NCBI GenBank assembly: GCA_029960865.1
Contig: JASBVX010000082.1
Coordinates: 1 to 6,493, forward strand
DNA length: 6,493 bases
Origin: Bacillota bacterium
GTDB taxonomy: Bacteria; Bacillota; Sulfobacillia; RBS10-35
Reading direction: 5' to 3'
Part shown: positions 1 to 6,237 of the stretch, in pieces
Numbering within the stretch: the first letter of the stretch is position 1
Layout of the letters: every line of letters starts with the position of its first letter
Program-made: the position numbers and the translations under genes
The notes under the pieces: model-generated
Told to the model about the DNA's origin: nothing
Databases searched by the model: none
The model's input: the letters and a program-made list of their open reading frames with translations, nothing else

Positions 1-629
1 ATGCTCATACCGAACTCATCCCGGAGCTCTCGCATCAGGTCCAGGATCTGGGCCTGGATGGTGACGTCGAGGGCCGTGGTGGGCTCGTCGGCGATGAGGA
101 GCTGGGGTCGGCAGGAAAGGGCCATGGCGATCATGACCCGTTGGCGCAGACCCCCGGAGAGCTGGTGGGGATACTGGCGCATCCGGGTCTCGGGGTCGGG
201 TATGCCCACCCGCTTGAACATATCGACCCCCTGCCGCCAGGCCTGGGCTTCGGTGACTTTCTGGTGCAGCATGATGGCCTCTGTGACCTGCATGCCGACG
301 GTGAAGACAGGGTTGAGGCTGGTCATGGGTTCCTGGAACACCATCGAGATGGCATTGCCCCGGATTTTCCGCATCTCGGCCTGGCTGGCCTTGGCAAGAT
401 CCTTGCCGTTGAAAAGGACTTTACCTTTGGTGATACGGGCCTGGGGTTCGGGTAAAAGCCTCATGACCGAAAGAGCCGTGACGCTCTTACCGCATCCGCT
501 CTCACCCACCAGGGCCACCGTTTCACCTTTGTTGATCTTGAAGGATACGCCCGCCACCGCCGGGACGATGCCCTCTTCGGTGCGAAATTCCACGTGGAGA
601 TCCTGGATTTCCAGCAATGTTTCAGCCAT
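1..629 (-). CDS. dppD: Dipeptide/oligopeptide ABC transporter ATP-binding protein, DppD/OppD type (3' end outside window)
   Basis: This is a nucleotide-binding subunit that hydrolyses ATP on the cytoplasmic face to drive peptide import. The first 209 codons are present. Visible motifs are Walker A GESGCGKS (residues 42-49), Q-loop VFQEPMTSLNP (97-107), signature LSGGLRQRVMIAMAL (157-171), and Walker B with D-loop LLIADEPTTALD (177-188). The H-loop histidine and the C-terminal oligopeptide-transporter extension typical of DppD/OppD would follow beyond base 1. The ATG at 629-627 is chosen because AAGGGG (641-636) sits 6 nt upstream and the family normally begins LLEIxDLxVxF. Dpp/Opp importers usually have two different ATPases, so a DppF-like partner is expected next on this strand. 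It probably serves the permeases encoded divergently at 4394-6215. The family is certain; the peptide class is inferred from the neighbours. Confidence 0.93.
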   Translation of the reverse strand, partial: MAETLLEIQDLHVEFRTEEGIVPAVAGVSFKINKGETVALVGESGCGKSVTALSVMRLLPEPQARITKGKVLFNGKDLAKASQAEMRKIRGNAISMVFQEPMTSLNPVFTVGMQVTEAIMLHQKVTEAQAWRQGVDMFKRVGIPDPETRMRQYPHQLSGGLRQRVMIAMALSCRPQLLIADEPTTALDVTIQAQILDLMRELRDEFGMS

Positions 630-881
630 GGGACACCCCTTACTTCTCTTTATTTCTCGCCTGCCCAGACCGATGCTGTTGACGAGTAGATTACCATACC
701 TTCCTGTATTCGTTCTATGGTGATGAAATCCTTTTCTTCCGCCTCCCAGTCGTTAACTAAATGTAATGACCCGAAAAGCAGGATTGATTTGTAGGGAAGC
801 AGAAGAACGGAGCACAGGCATCCCCCTCACAACAGGGGCAGGGAGGAAAGCCGCCCTCCCTGCCCAACCCCCCACAGGATT
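630..881. other. 252-bp spacer between the GGT-family gene and dppD
   Basis: No convincing gene is present. Next to the GGT-family stop codon is an 11-bp hairpin (836-865). The part at about 640-800 is noticeably more AT-rich than the flanking genes, as expected for a promoter or leader of dppD, but I found no good -35/-10 pair on the minus strand. An imperfect inverted repeat pairs 727-736 with 773-785, leaving a 3-nt bulge. A 15-codon ATG reading frame lies at 697-650 (minus), just ahead of the dppD ribosome-binding site. Its only Shine-Dalgarno-like sequence is about 1 nt from the ATG, too close to work well. I see nothing else here. Confidence 0.6.
836..865 (-). terminator. GC-rich hairpin after the GGT-family gene, terminator-like without U-tract
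   Basis: A perfect 11-bp stem pairs GGGCAGGGAGG (836-846) with CCTCCCTGCCC (855-865) around an 8-nt loop. It lies 16 bp past the stop codon at 884-882 in the minus-strand transcript. No run of T follows on either strand, so it is not a textbook intrinsic terminator. It could be a transcript-end stabiliser, a partial terminator between this gene and dppD, or a processing site. The stem is certain; the function is inferred. Confidence 0.5.
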
Positions 882-2579
882 TCAAAGCGCCACGGCCTGT
901 CCCCCATCCCGGGGATCGGCCGCTCCTTCCCAGCTTTCCGCAAGCTTGCGGATCAAATGGGCGCTGCCTCCACCTGCCCAGGGGGCCAGGAGGCGCACTC
1001 GGTGTCCCCTGCGGGTGAGTTCTGCGGCCGTTTCCGGTGCAAACCGGCTTTCCATCCAGAGCTCCAGGTCATTCTGGAGGGTGTGGGGATCGGTGCCCGG
1101 CCAGCTGGTCCAGCGGGGAGCCGCCAAAGCCTCATAGGGGTTCATGCCCAGATCGAGAAGGTGGATGAGGGCCTGCAGGTTCCACTGGGGCTGGCCATCC
1201 CCTCCAGGCGTGTTCCCCAGGGCGTAGAGGTCTCCGGCTGGCTGCGCCCAGGCAGCCTTCCCCTCTTCTTCCGTTCCGTAAGTGACCAAGTAGGTATTCA
1301 GGGTGTGCATGGTCCGTTTGCCGGGAGCCAGCACGTTGGGGTGGCCTTCTTCCAAGGTAAAGCCCCTCCCCGCCCGGTTGTTCAGGAGAATCCCAGTCTC
1401 TTCATCCATGACCCCCGCCCCGAAGGCGGCCGAGATGCTCTGGATGAAAGACACCGCCCGCCCTTCTGCATCCACGGCAAGGAAAGAGGTGGTGTCCCCC
1501 TGAACATGCCTAGGGGCTGGAAGATCGAGGGCCCGATCCATGTGGATTTCCTTTCTCCGGGCGGCGCCAAAAGCTTTGCTCAACAGATGATCCAGGGGAG
1601 CCGGCACGTGCCGGGGATCTCCCATGTAAGCGAGACGGTCCGCATAAGCCAGCTTTTTGGCTTCCACCAGGAGGTGAATGAGGTCGGGGTCCTGGGGCCG
1701 GTAGAGGCTAAGGTCAAAGCCTTCCAGGATGTTGAGCATCTGCAGGAGGAGATGGCCCTGGGAAGGAGGAGGGGTCTGCCACACACGATAGCCCCGATAG
1801 GAAGTGGCGATGGCAGGGGTCAGCACAGGTCCTCCTTCCACCAGGGCTTCTTTCCCAAAAGCCTCGAAGTCTTCTACCGTGAGAAGACCTCCTTCGTCCG
1901 TGGAAGCCCGGGCGATGGACCCCCCCAGAACACCCCCGTAGAAGGCGCCTGGCCCCTCATCTAGAAGAATCTCGAAACTTTTGGCCAGCGGCGGATTCCT
2001 GAGAAGGGATCCCGGTTTTGGAGCTTCTCCTGAAACCAGGTAGGTTTTGGCGGTGGCGGGATGCTGGCGGAGGATGTCTCGGGAGGTAGCGATGCTGGCA
2101 GCCAGCCGCTGGCTGACGGGAAAGCCCTCCCGGGCATAACCGATGGCCCTTCGCCACAGCTGTGCAAGAGGAAGCCGGCCAAAGCGCTGGTGCAGCGCGA
2201 AATACACTGCCGGAGCTCCAGGAACGGCTACCGACCACCAACCCCGAAAGGGAGGGTAAGTCCGGTGACCGGCATCCCGGAAGCGCTGCAAGGTGGCTGC
2301 CAGGGGCGCTGGGCCGCTGCCGGCAAAGCTGTATACCTGGCCACCCTTTCCTCCGGGATCCGGCTCGTAGACCAAGACGAAGGCATCGCCTCCCAGGCCG
2401 CACATCTCAGGGAGGACCACGGAGCTGGCAGCCGCCATGGCCAGGGCGGCATCCACGGCATTGCCGCCTGCTGCCAGGGCCTCCAGGCCGGCAGAAGCCA
2501 CTAGAGGTTCCCCGGCAGACACCATGGCCTTTCCGAAAAGAGGGCGATGGGGATCAGAGGCATGAGCAGGATCTAACAT
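882..2579 (-). CDS. Gamma-glutamyltransferase-family Ntn hydrolase, cytoplasmic (YwrD/HpxW-like branch)
   Basis: This is a 565-residue member of the self-cleaving GGT superfamily. GDTTSFLAVD (361-370) matches the cleavage site, with Thr363 (codon 1493-1491) as predicted nucleophile and new N-terminus. Processing would give subunits of about 362 and 203 residues. Typical landmarks are AAGGNAVDAA (36-45), GGDAF (63-67), FGAGV (386-390), GILLNN (396-401) and PGKR (419-422). There is no signal peptide, unlike periplasmic or secreted GGTs. GGDGQPQ (459-465) and MHTLN (424-428) replace the GSPGGSR and SSMSP stretches of classical GGT, placing it among 'GGT family proteins' such as YwrD or oxamate-amidohydrolase-like enzymes. 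The usual gamma-glutamyl-binding residues look substituted, so I give no ggt symbol. The ATG at 2579 has AAAGGAG 9 nt upstream. It probably hydrolyses an imported amide or peptide. The fold is very likely right; the substrate is unknown. Confidence 0.93.
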   Translation of the reverse strand: MLDPAHASDPHRPLFGKAMVSAGEPLVASAGLEALAAGGNAVDAALAMAAASSVVLPEMCGLGGDAFVLVYEPDPGGKGGQVYSFAGSGPAPLAATLQRFRDAGHRTYPPFRGWWSVAVPGAPAVYFALHQRFGRLPLAQLWRRAIGYAREGFPVSQRLAASIATSRDILRQHPATAKTYLVSGEAPKPGSLLRNPPLAKSFEILLDEGPGAFYGGVLGGSIARASTDEGGLLTVEDFEAFGKEALVEGGPVLTPAIATSYRGYRVWQTPPPSQGHLLLQMLNILEGFDLSLYRPQDPDLIHLLVEAKKLAYADRLAYMGDPRHVPAPLDHLLSKAFGAARRKEIHMDRALDLPAPRHVQGDTTSFLAVDAEGRAVSFIQSISAAFGAGVMDEETGILLNNRAGRGFTLEEGHPNVLAPGKRTMHTLNTYLVTYGTEEEGKAAWAQPAGDLYALGNTPGGDGQPQWNLQALIHLLDLGMNPYEALAAPRWTSWPGTDPHTLQNDLELWMESRFAPETAAELTRRGHRVRLLAPWAGGGSAHLIRKLAESWEGAADPRDGGQAVAL

Positions 2580-2588
2580 CCATAAACG

Positions 2589-2595
2589 CTCCTTT
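2589..2595 (-). promoter_or_regulatory. Ribosome-binding site of the GGT-family gene
   Basis: On the minus strand this reads AAAGGAG, ending 9 nt before the ATG at 2579. It decides the start. An alternative ATG at 2583-2581 is in another frame and reads nothing recognisable. Confidence 0.8.
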
Positions 2596-2625
2596 CCAAG
2601 ACTTCATTACTCCTACAGTAGCGCT

Positions 2626-2674
2626 CTTCCTCCTGGCGTTTTGTGGATGCAGAGGGTTCCTTCGCAGGAGGAAG
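2626..2674. repeat. Perfect 10-bp inverted repeat in the divergent region
   Basis: CTTCCTCCTG (2626-2635) and CAGGAGGAAG (2665-2674) are exact reverse complements separated by 29 nt. The arms can extend by two or three pairs if one G is bulged. Each strand therefore carries AGGAGGAAG. It could be a split operator for a dimeric regulator or a leader hairpin. The arms are purine/pyrimidine-skewed, so chance is possible. Confidence 0.5.
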
Positions 2675-2721
2675 TTTCATTGTTCTTGAAGAAGCGTAGT
2701 ACAGCTAAAATCCTCATGAGA

Positions 2722-2727
2722 GAGGTG
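2722..2727 (+). promoter_or_regulatory. Ribosome-binding site of the binding-protein gene
   Basis: GAGGTG matches the Shine-Dalgarno consensus and lies 7 nt ahead of a GTG start at 2735. It supports that non-ATG start, from which a complete lipoprotein signal peptide is read. Confidence 0.75.
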
Positions 2728-2734
2728 GGACCCA

Positions 2735-4345
2735 GTGACGAAGAAGAAAAGAGGTCTGGCGAGCCTGGCGATGGGCGCCTTAGCCACGGCGTTGATTTTG
2801 AGCGGCTGTGGTGCGGCTTCGTCGGGTCAGACACAAGGCCAAGTACCCGGTATGAAGACCATTGTCGTGGGGTTGCAGGCGGAGCCCGTAACTCTCGATC
2901 CCCATCAGGTGACGGACTATAATACCAGCCGCACCGTCGATCCCATGTTTGAACGCCTGGTGGAATTCAAGGACGAGAGCACCGAGCTGGAGCCCGGCCT
3001 GGCAGAATCCTGGGACATCAGCCCCGATGGCCTCGTATATACCTTCCACCTGCGCCAGGGGGTAAAGTTCCATGACGGCACCGATTTCAACGCCGAGGCC
3101 GTCAAATTCTCCATCGATCGCCAGATCGATGCCAACCACCCCTACCATGACACGGGGGACTTTGCGTATGCGGAATTCACCTTTGGCTATGTCAAAGAAG
3201 TAAGGGTGGTAGATCCTTACACTGTAGAGATCGAGCTGAAAGAGCCTTACGCTCCCTTCCTTTCCAACCTCGCCATGCATTCTGCCTCCATCGTCAGCCC
3301 CGCTGCCGTCCAGAAATATGGCCGCCAGTTTTCCCAGCATCCGGTGGGGACCGGTCCCTTCCGGTTTGCCGATTGGAAATCCGGGGTAGAGGTGGTATTG
3401 GAGAAGAACCCTGACTGGTGGAAAGGGCAGGCCAAGATCGATCGCCTGGTGTTCCGCCCCGTCATCGAGGACCAGGCCCGCCTCACGGAGCTGGAGTCCG
3501 GAAGCCTCGATTTCATCGTCAATATTCCACCGGATGAGCTGGCCCGGATCGGGGCCTCTAGCTCCTACACCGTCTTGCGCCAGCCGGGCATGCACGTCTG
3601 GTACCTGATTTTCAACGCCCAAAAGCCCCCCTTCGACAAAAAAGAGGTGCGCCAGGCGGTGAACTACGCCATCAACAAAGAGGCCATTGTCCACGACCTT
3701 CTTCAGGATACGGGCGTGGTGGCTAAAGGGCCCCTTCCTCCTGTGGTGTGGGGCTCTACCGATGACGTCAAGCCGTATCCCTACGATCCCCAGAAAGCCA
3801 AGGAGCTTTTGGCCCAGGCCGGTTACTCCGATGGATTCGAAGTCACCTTCTGGGTGCCGGAGTCCGGTTCCGGCATGCAGCAGCCGAAGGCCATGGCGGC
3901 GGCCATCCAGTCGGATCTCAGGAAAGTGGGCATCCAGCTTAACATCCAGACCTTTGAATGGGGTACCTATCTGGATAAGGTTCTGGGCAATCCGGCGGAC
4001 CTTCCCGAGGTCTTCGAGATGTCCTGGATGGGGGATAACGGCGATCCCGATAACTTCCTGTACATCCTTTTGAGCGGAGATCAGTGGCCACCGGCCGGGT
4101 TCAACATGGGGTACTACAAGAACGACCAGGTGGATGAACTCTTGCGGCAGGCCCAGCGCCTCAGCGATCGCGGGCAGAGGGAAGCCCTTTATCAGCAGGC
4201 TTTGAAACTTCTGGTGGAGGATGCTCCCTGGGCCTGGATCGACCACGAAACTCAGATCGTTGCCATGAAGAGTTCCATCAAAGGGTTCAAGCTACATCCC
4301 ACCGGTGTTTTCCGCTTCCAGAACGTCGATCTGCAGACGCCATAA
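2735..4345 (+). CDS. Peptide ABC transporter substrate-binding lipoprotein, SBP_bac_5 family, DppA-like
   Basis: This is the 536-residue extracytoplasmic receptor of the importer. From the GTG start, the N-terminus is a lipoprotein signal: KKKR (3-6), a hydrophobic stretch (8-22), and lipobox LSGC with Cys25 as predicted lipidation site. The mature protein opens with VVGLQAEPVTLDPH (44-57), then GLAESWDISPDG (88-99) and FHLRQGVKFHDG (104-115), all typical of family 5 binding proteins. HPVGTGPF (202-209) and WMGDNGDPDNFL (431-442) follow. The latter resembles the DppA motif whose aspartate contacts the peptide amino group, so a short peptide with a free amino end is plausible cargo. Length is normal for the family. 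It is first in its unit, 48 bp ahead of dppB, with a hairpin between them that may keep it more abundant than the permeases. Exact specificity cannot be read from sequence. Confidence 0.95.
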   Translation: MTKKKRGLASLAMGALATALILSGCGAASSGQTQGQVPGMKTIVVGLQAEPVTLDPHQVTDYNTSRTVDPMFERLVEFKDESTELEPGLAESWDISPDGLVYTFHLRQGVKFHDGTDFNAEAVKFSIDRQIDANHPYHDTGDFAYAEFTFGYVKEVRVVDPYTVEIELKEPYAPFLSNLAMHSASIVSPAAVQKYGRQFSQHPVGTGPFRFADWKSGVEVVLEKNPDWWKGQAKIDRLVFRPVIEDQARLTELESGSLDFIVNIPPDELARIGASSSYTVLRQPGMHVWYLIFNAQKPPFDKKEVRQAVNYAINKEAIVHDLLQDTGVVAKGPLPPVVWGSTDDVKPYPYDPQKAKELLAQAGYSDGFEVTFWVPESGSGMQQPKAMAAAIQSDLRKVGIQLNIQTFEWGTYLDKVLGNPADLPEVFEMSWMGDNGDPDNFLYILLSGDQWPPAGFNMGYYKNDQVDELLRQAQRLSDRGQREALYQQALKLLVEDAPWAWIDHETQIVAMKSSIKGFKLHPTGVFRFQNVDLQTP

Positions 4346-4346
4346 G

Positions 4347-4383
4347 AAAAAAAGGGAGGGGTCCCTCAGGCCCCTCCCCCTTT
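4347..4383. terminator. Hairpin after the binding-protein gene: weak attenuator (+), stronger terminator form (-)
   Basis: GGGAGGGG (4354-4361) pairs perfectly with CCCCTCCC (4371-4378) across a 9-nt loop. It starts 8 nt after the binding-protein stop codon. On the plus strand only CC and TTT follow the stem, so it would be a leaky attenuator that reduces dppB expression relative to the binding protein. Read on the minus strand, the stem is followed directly by seven T (4353-4347), a much more canonical intrinsic terminator, although no minus-strand gene ends here. Confidence 0.6.
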
Positions 4384-4393
4384 GGGGGTCAGC
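4376..4393 (+). promoter_or_regulatory. dppB ribosome-binding site within a small hairpin
   Basis: GGGGG (4384-4388), 5 nt ahead of GTG 4394, is the only Shine-Dalgarno-like sequence for dppB. It is the 3' arm of CCCCC-TTT-GGGGG (4376-4388), so the site could be masked in the mRNA. An in-frame TTG at 4382 has only pyrimidines ahead of it and is disfavoured as start. Confidence 0.55.
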
Positions 4394-5338
4394 GTGGCCA
4401 GCTACATCCTTCGTCGCCTTCTTGCCTTGATACCGGTCTGGCTAGGAGCCACCATCCTGGTATTTCTCATCATGCATTTGGCTCCGGGTGATCCCGCCCT
4501 CATCATGCTGGGTCCCAAGGCCACCGCCGAATCCTTGGCCCGCCTTCGCCATGAGATGGGTCTGGATCAGCCCCTTCCCGTCCAATACATCCGGTGGCTC
4601 GGGAAAGTCCTTCACGGGGATCTTGGCCGTTCCATCCAGCTGAAACGGGATGTGGCGGAGCTTTTGCGCACCCGTATCGTCGCCACCGGCCTTCTTACAT
4701 TGGCTGCCGGCCTTCTGGCCACCGGCGCCGGCGTCGCCATGGGCATCGTGGCGGCTGTGCGCCAGTACAGCCTGTGGGACCGGGGAACCATGGTGCTCGC
4801 CCTGGTAGGTTATGCCATCCCGGTGTTCTTTCTGGGTCTGGTATTGCAGATCGGTTTCGGCTACCGGTGGCCTATCCTGCCCGTCTCAGGGATGAATAGC
4901 CCGGGACAGTCGGGGTGGGGAGATCTTCTCTGGCATCTGATCCTGCCCGCCCTGACCCTGGCCACGGGAGCCATCGCCCTCATCGCCCGCATGACCCGTT
5001 CCAGCATGCTGGAGGTGATCCGCCAGGACTACATTCGCACTGCTCGGGCAAAGGGCTTGAAAGAACGAACCGTTGTCTACAAGCATGCCCTGCGCAACGC
5101 CCTGATCCCCGTGATCACGGTGGTGGGCCTACAAGTGGGCTACCTTCTGGGAGGGGCCGTGCTGGTGGAGATGGTCTTCTCCTGGCCAGGCATCGGCCTT
5201 TTGATGGTGAACGCCATCTTGGCCCGTGATTTCCCCGTGGTGCAGGGAGCTGTCCTGGTGGTGGCCACGGCCTATGTCTTGACCAATCTGCTGGTGGATG
5301 TCCTCTACTCCCTGGCGGATCCCCGCATTCGCTACTGA
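4394..5338 (+). CDS. dppB: Peptide ABC transporter permease, DppB/OppB type
   Basis: This is a 314-residue inner-membrane channel subunit. It begins SYILRRLLALIPVWLGATIL, the usual short cytoplasmic tail running into the first membrane helix (about 9-29). MHLAPGDPA (27-35) and HGDLGRSI (74-81) are characteristic of DppB/OppB permeases. Further hydrophobic segments lie near 97-121, 133-156, 180-199, 236-262 and 284-306, giving six helices. The coupling loop that docks on the ATPase is DYIRTARAKGLKERTVVYKH (212-231), continuing ALRNALIPV, the EAA motif. The protein ends LADPRIRY, standard for the family. GTG 4394 is chosen over TTG 4382 (4 residues longer) because only GTG has a possible ribosome-binding site. 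The gene is followed 16 nt later by dppC, with which it forms the heterodimeric pore. Confidence 0.95.
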   Translation: MASYILRRLLALIPVWLGATILVFLIMHLAPGDPALIMLGPKATAESLARLRHEMGLDQPLPVQYIRWLGKVLHGDLGRSIQLKRDVAELLRTRIVATGLLTLAAGLLATGAGVAMGIVAAVRQYSLWDRGTMVLALVGYAIPVFFLGLVLQIGFGYRWPILPVSGMNSPGQSGWGDLLWHLILPALTLATGAIALIARMTRSSMLEVIRQDYIRTARAKGLKERTVVYKHALRNALIPVITVVGLQVGYLLGGAVLVEMVFSWPGIGLLMVNAILARDFPVVQGAVLVVATAYVLTNLLVDVLYSLADPRIRY

Positions 5339-5339
5339 T

Positions 5340-5345
5340 GGAGGG
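5340..5345 (+). promoter_or_regulatory. dppC ribosome-binding site
   Basis: GGAGGG begins 2 nt after the dppB stop codon and ends 9 nt before ATG 5355. An in-frame ATG at 5346 touches the site directly and would have no spacer, so 5355 is preferred. The closeness suggests translational coupling to dppB. Confidence 0.7.
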
Positions 5346-5354
5346 ATGGCACCC

Positions 5355-6215
5355 ATGGAAAGAAACGACGGTGAGGTTCGCAAACCGCTAAAGATCCTGT
5401 TCCGCGACCCCTGGGCGGTGGCGGCCCTCGGGTTTCTGGGCTTGGTCCTCTTCATCGCGGCCGTCGGCCCTTGGCTGGCTCCTGAGAGCCCGATAGACTC
5501 CAATCTGGCCGACCGCCTGCAGCCGGTGGGCACGCCCGGTCATCTCCTGGGGACGGATGAATTGGGCCGGGATGTCCTGAGCCGCCTCTTATATGGGGCC
5601 AGGCCTTCGGTAGGAGTAGGTTTTGCAGCAGTGGCTGTGGCCATGGCTGTGGGGGTGCCCCTGGGTCTGGCCGCAGGGTATTTCGGCTCTTGGGTGGATA
5701 GCCTTCTTTCCCGGACCACTGACGTTTTTCTGGCCTTTCCCTACGTCCTCCTGGCCATCGCCGTGATCGCCGCCCTCGGACCCGGCTTCTATCACGCCAT
5801 GCTGGCAGTGGCCATCGCGGGCATTCCCTATTACATCCGCATTGCTAGGGGTTCGGCCCTGGCCCTTCGTCACCGGGATTTCGTGGAGGCGTCCAAATCG
5901 GCAGGGGCCTCCCACCTGAGGATCCTCTGGTCCCACATGCTGCCCAACGCCCTTTCCCCTCTCTTGGTGGCCGCCACCCTGGATGTGGGCTGGATGATCA
6001 CCGCCGCGGCCGGCTTGAGCTTTCTTGGGTTGGGTGCCCAGCCTCCCATGGCGGAATGGGGTGTCATGTTGAGCGATGGGCGCCAGTTTGTGCGGGTGGC
6101 GCCTCACTTGACGTTAGTGCCTGGGATCGCCATCTTCGTGGTGGTTTTGGCCCTGAACATCTTGGGCGACGCCTTGCGGGATGTTTTGGACCCGCGCCTG
6201 GCAGGGCGCCGCTAG
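5355..6215 (+). CDS. dppC: Peptide ABC transporter permease, DppC/OppC type
   Basis: This is a 286-residue second channel subunit of the importer. After a short charged N-terminus (MERNDGEVRKPLK), the first membrane helix spans about 20-41. The family hallmark GTDELGRDVLSRLLYGAR (66-83) follows, ahead of the transmembrane core. Other hydrophobic segments lie near 87-110, 122-141, 146-160, 198-224 and 252-271. The ATPase-coupling EAA loop is DFVEASKSAGASHLRILWSH (175-194), continuing MLPNALSP. GLSFLGLGAQPPMAEWGVML (220-239) is also typical of DppC. Longer in-frame starts at 5298 (inside dppB) and 5346 exist, but only ATG 5355 has a well-spaced ribosome-binding site. Only 22 nt separate its stop from the DUF1028 gene and no terminator lies between, so that gene is probably cotranscribed. 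Confidence 0.95.
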   Translation: MERNDGEVRKPLKILFRDPWAVAALGFLGLVLFIAAVGPWLAPESPIDSNLADRLQPVGTPGHLLGTDELGRDVLSRLLYGARPSVGVGFAAVAVAMAVGVPLGLAAGYFGSWVDSLLSRTTDVFLAFPYVLLAIAVIAALGPGFYHAMLAVAIAGIPYYIRIARGSALALRHRDFVEASKSAGASHLRILWSHMLPNALSPLLVAATLDVGWMITAAAGLSFLGLGAQPPMAEWGVMLSDGRQFVRVAPHLTLVPGIAIFVVVLALNILGDALRDVLDPRLAGRR

Positions 6216-6225
6216 TCTTGATATC

Positions 6226-6231
6226 GGGGGG
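6226..6231 (+). promoter_or_regulatory. Ribosome-binding site of the DUF1028 gene
   Basis: GGGGGG lies 6 nt ahead of ATG 6238 and directly abuts an alternative in-frame ATG at 6232. Spacing favours 6238. The two choices differ by two residues (Met-Arg). Confidence 0.55.
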
Positions 6232-6237
6232 ATGAGG

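Larger units (their letters stand above)
2580..2734. promoter_or_regulatory. Divergent intergenic control region
   Basis: This 155-bp stretch separates the two divergent units and must hold both promoters unless transcription enters from outside. On the plus strand, TAAAAT (2706-2711) is a fair -10 match. The hexamer 17 bp upstream (TTCTTG, 2683-2688) is a poor -35, and the leader would be under 20 nt. I found no clear promoter on the minus strand. Also present are a 10-bp inverted repeat (2626-2674) and the 8-bp palindrome CTCATGAG (2713-2720) just ahead of the binding-protein ribosome-binding site. The promoter function is inferred from gene layout. Confidence 0.55.

Noticed and set aside
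678..683. TTGACG as a plus-strand -35 element
   Set aside because: There is no matching -10 at 16-18 bp and no plus-strand gene before 2735 for it to serve.
1..723. Open frame on the plus strand from base 1
   Set aside because: It is antisense to dppD, whose Walker A, signature and Walker B motifs are intact on the minus strand; the product is low-complexity.
957..1964. 335-codon open frame on the plus strand
   Set aside because: It lies wholly antisense to the GGT-family gene, which has clear family motifs. The product resembles no known fold, and long antisense frames are common in GC-rich genes.
2641..2675. T-box or other riboswitch in the leader of the binding-protein gene
   Set aside because: GGGTTCC superficially recalls T-box elements, but the conserved T-box core, specifier stem and terminator are absent, and the leader is short.
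2641..2922. 93-codon plus-strand frame starting TTG, with AGGAGG at 2666-2671 inside it
   Set aside because: It overlaps the binding-protein gene out of frame, its sequence is unlike any family, and no good start codon is placed behind the AGGAGG.
2780..4246. 488-codon open frame on the minus strand
   Set aside because: It is antisense to the binding-protein gene, has no recognisable domain, and reflects codon bias in that gene.
4382..4384. TTG as an earlier dppB start
   Set aside because: It is preceded only by pyrimidines and would place the sole Shine-Dalgarno-like site after the start codon; GTG 4394 fits better.
5338..5391. 17-codon frame starting at ATG overlapping the dppB stop (TGATG)
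   Set aside because: It is out of frame with dppC, short and without features; the stop-start overlap appears accidental.
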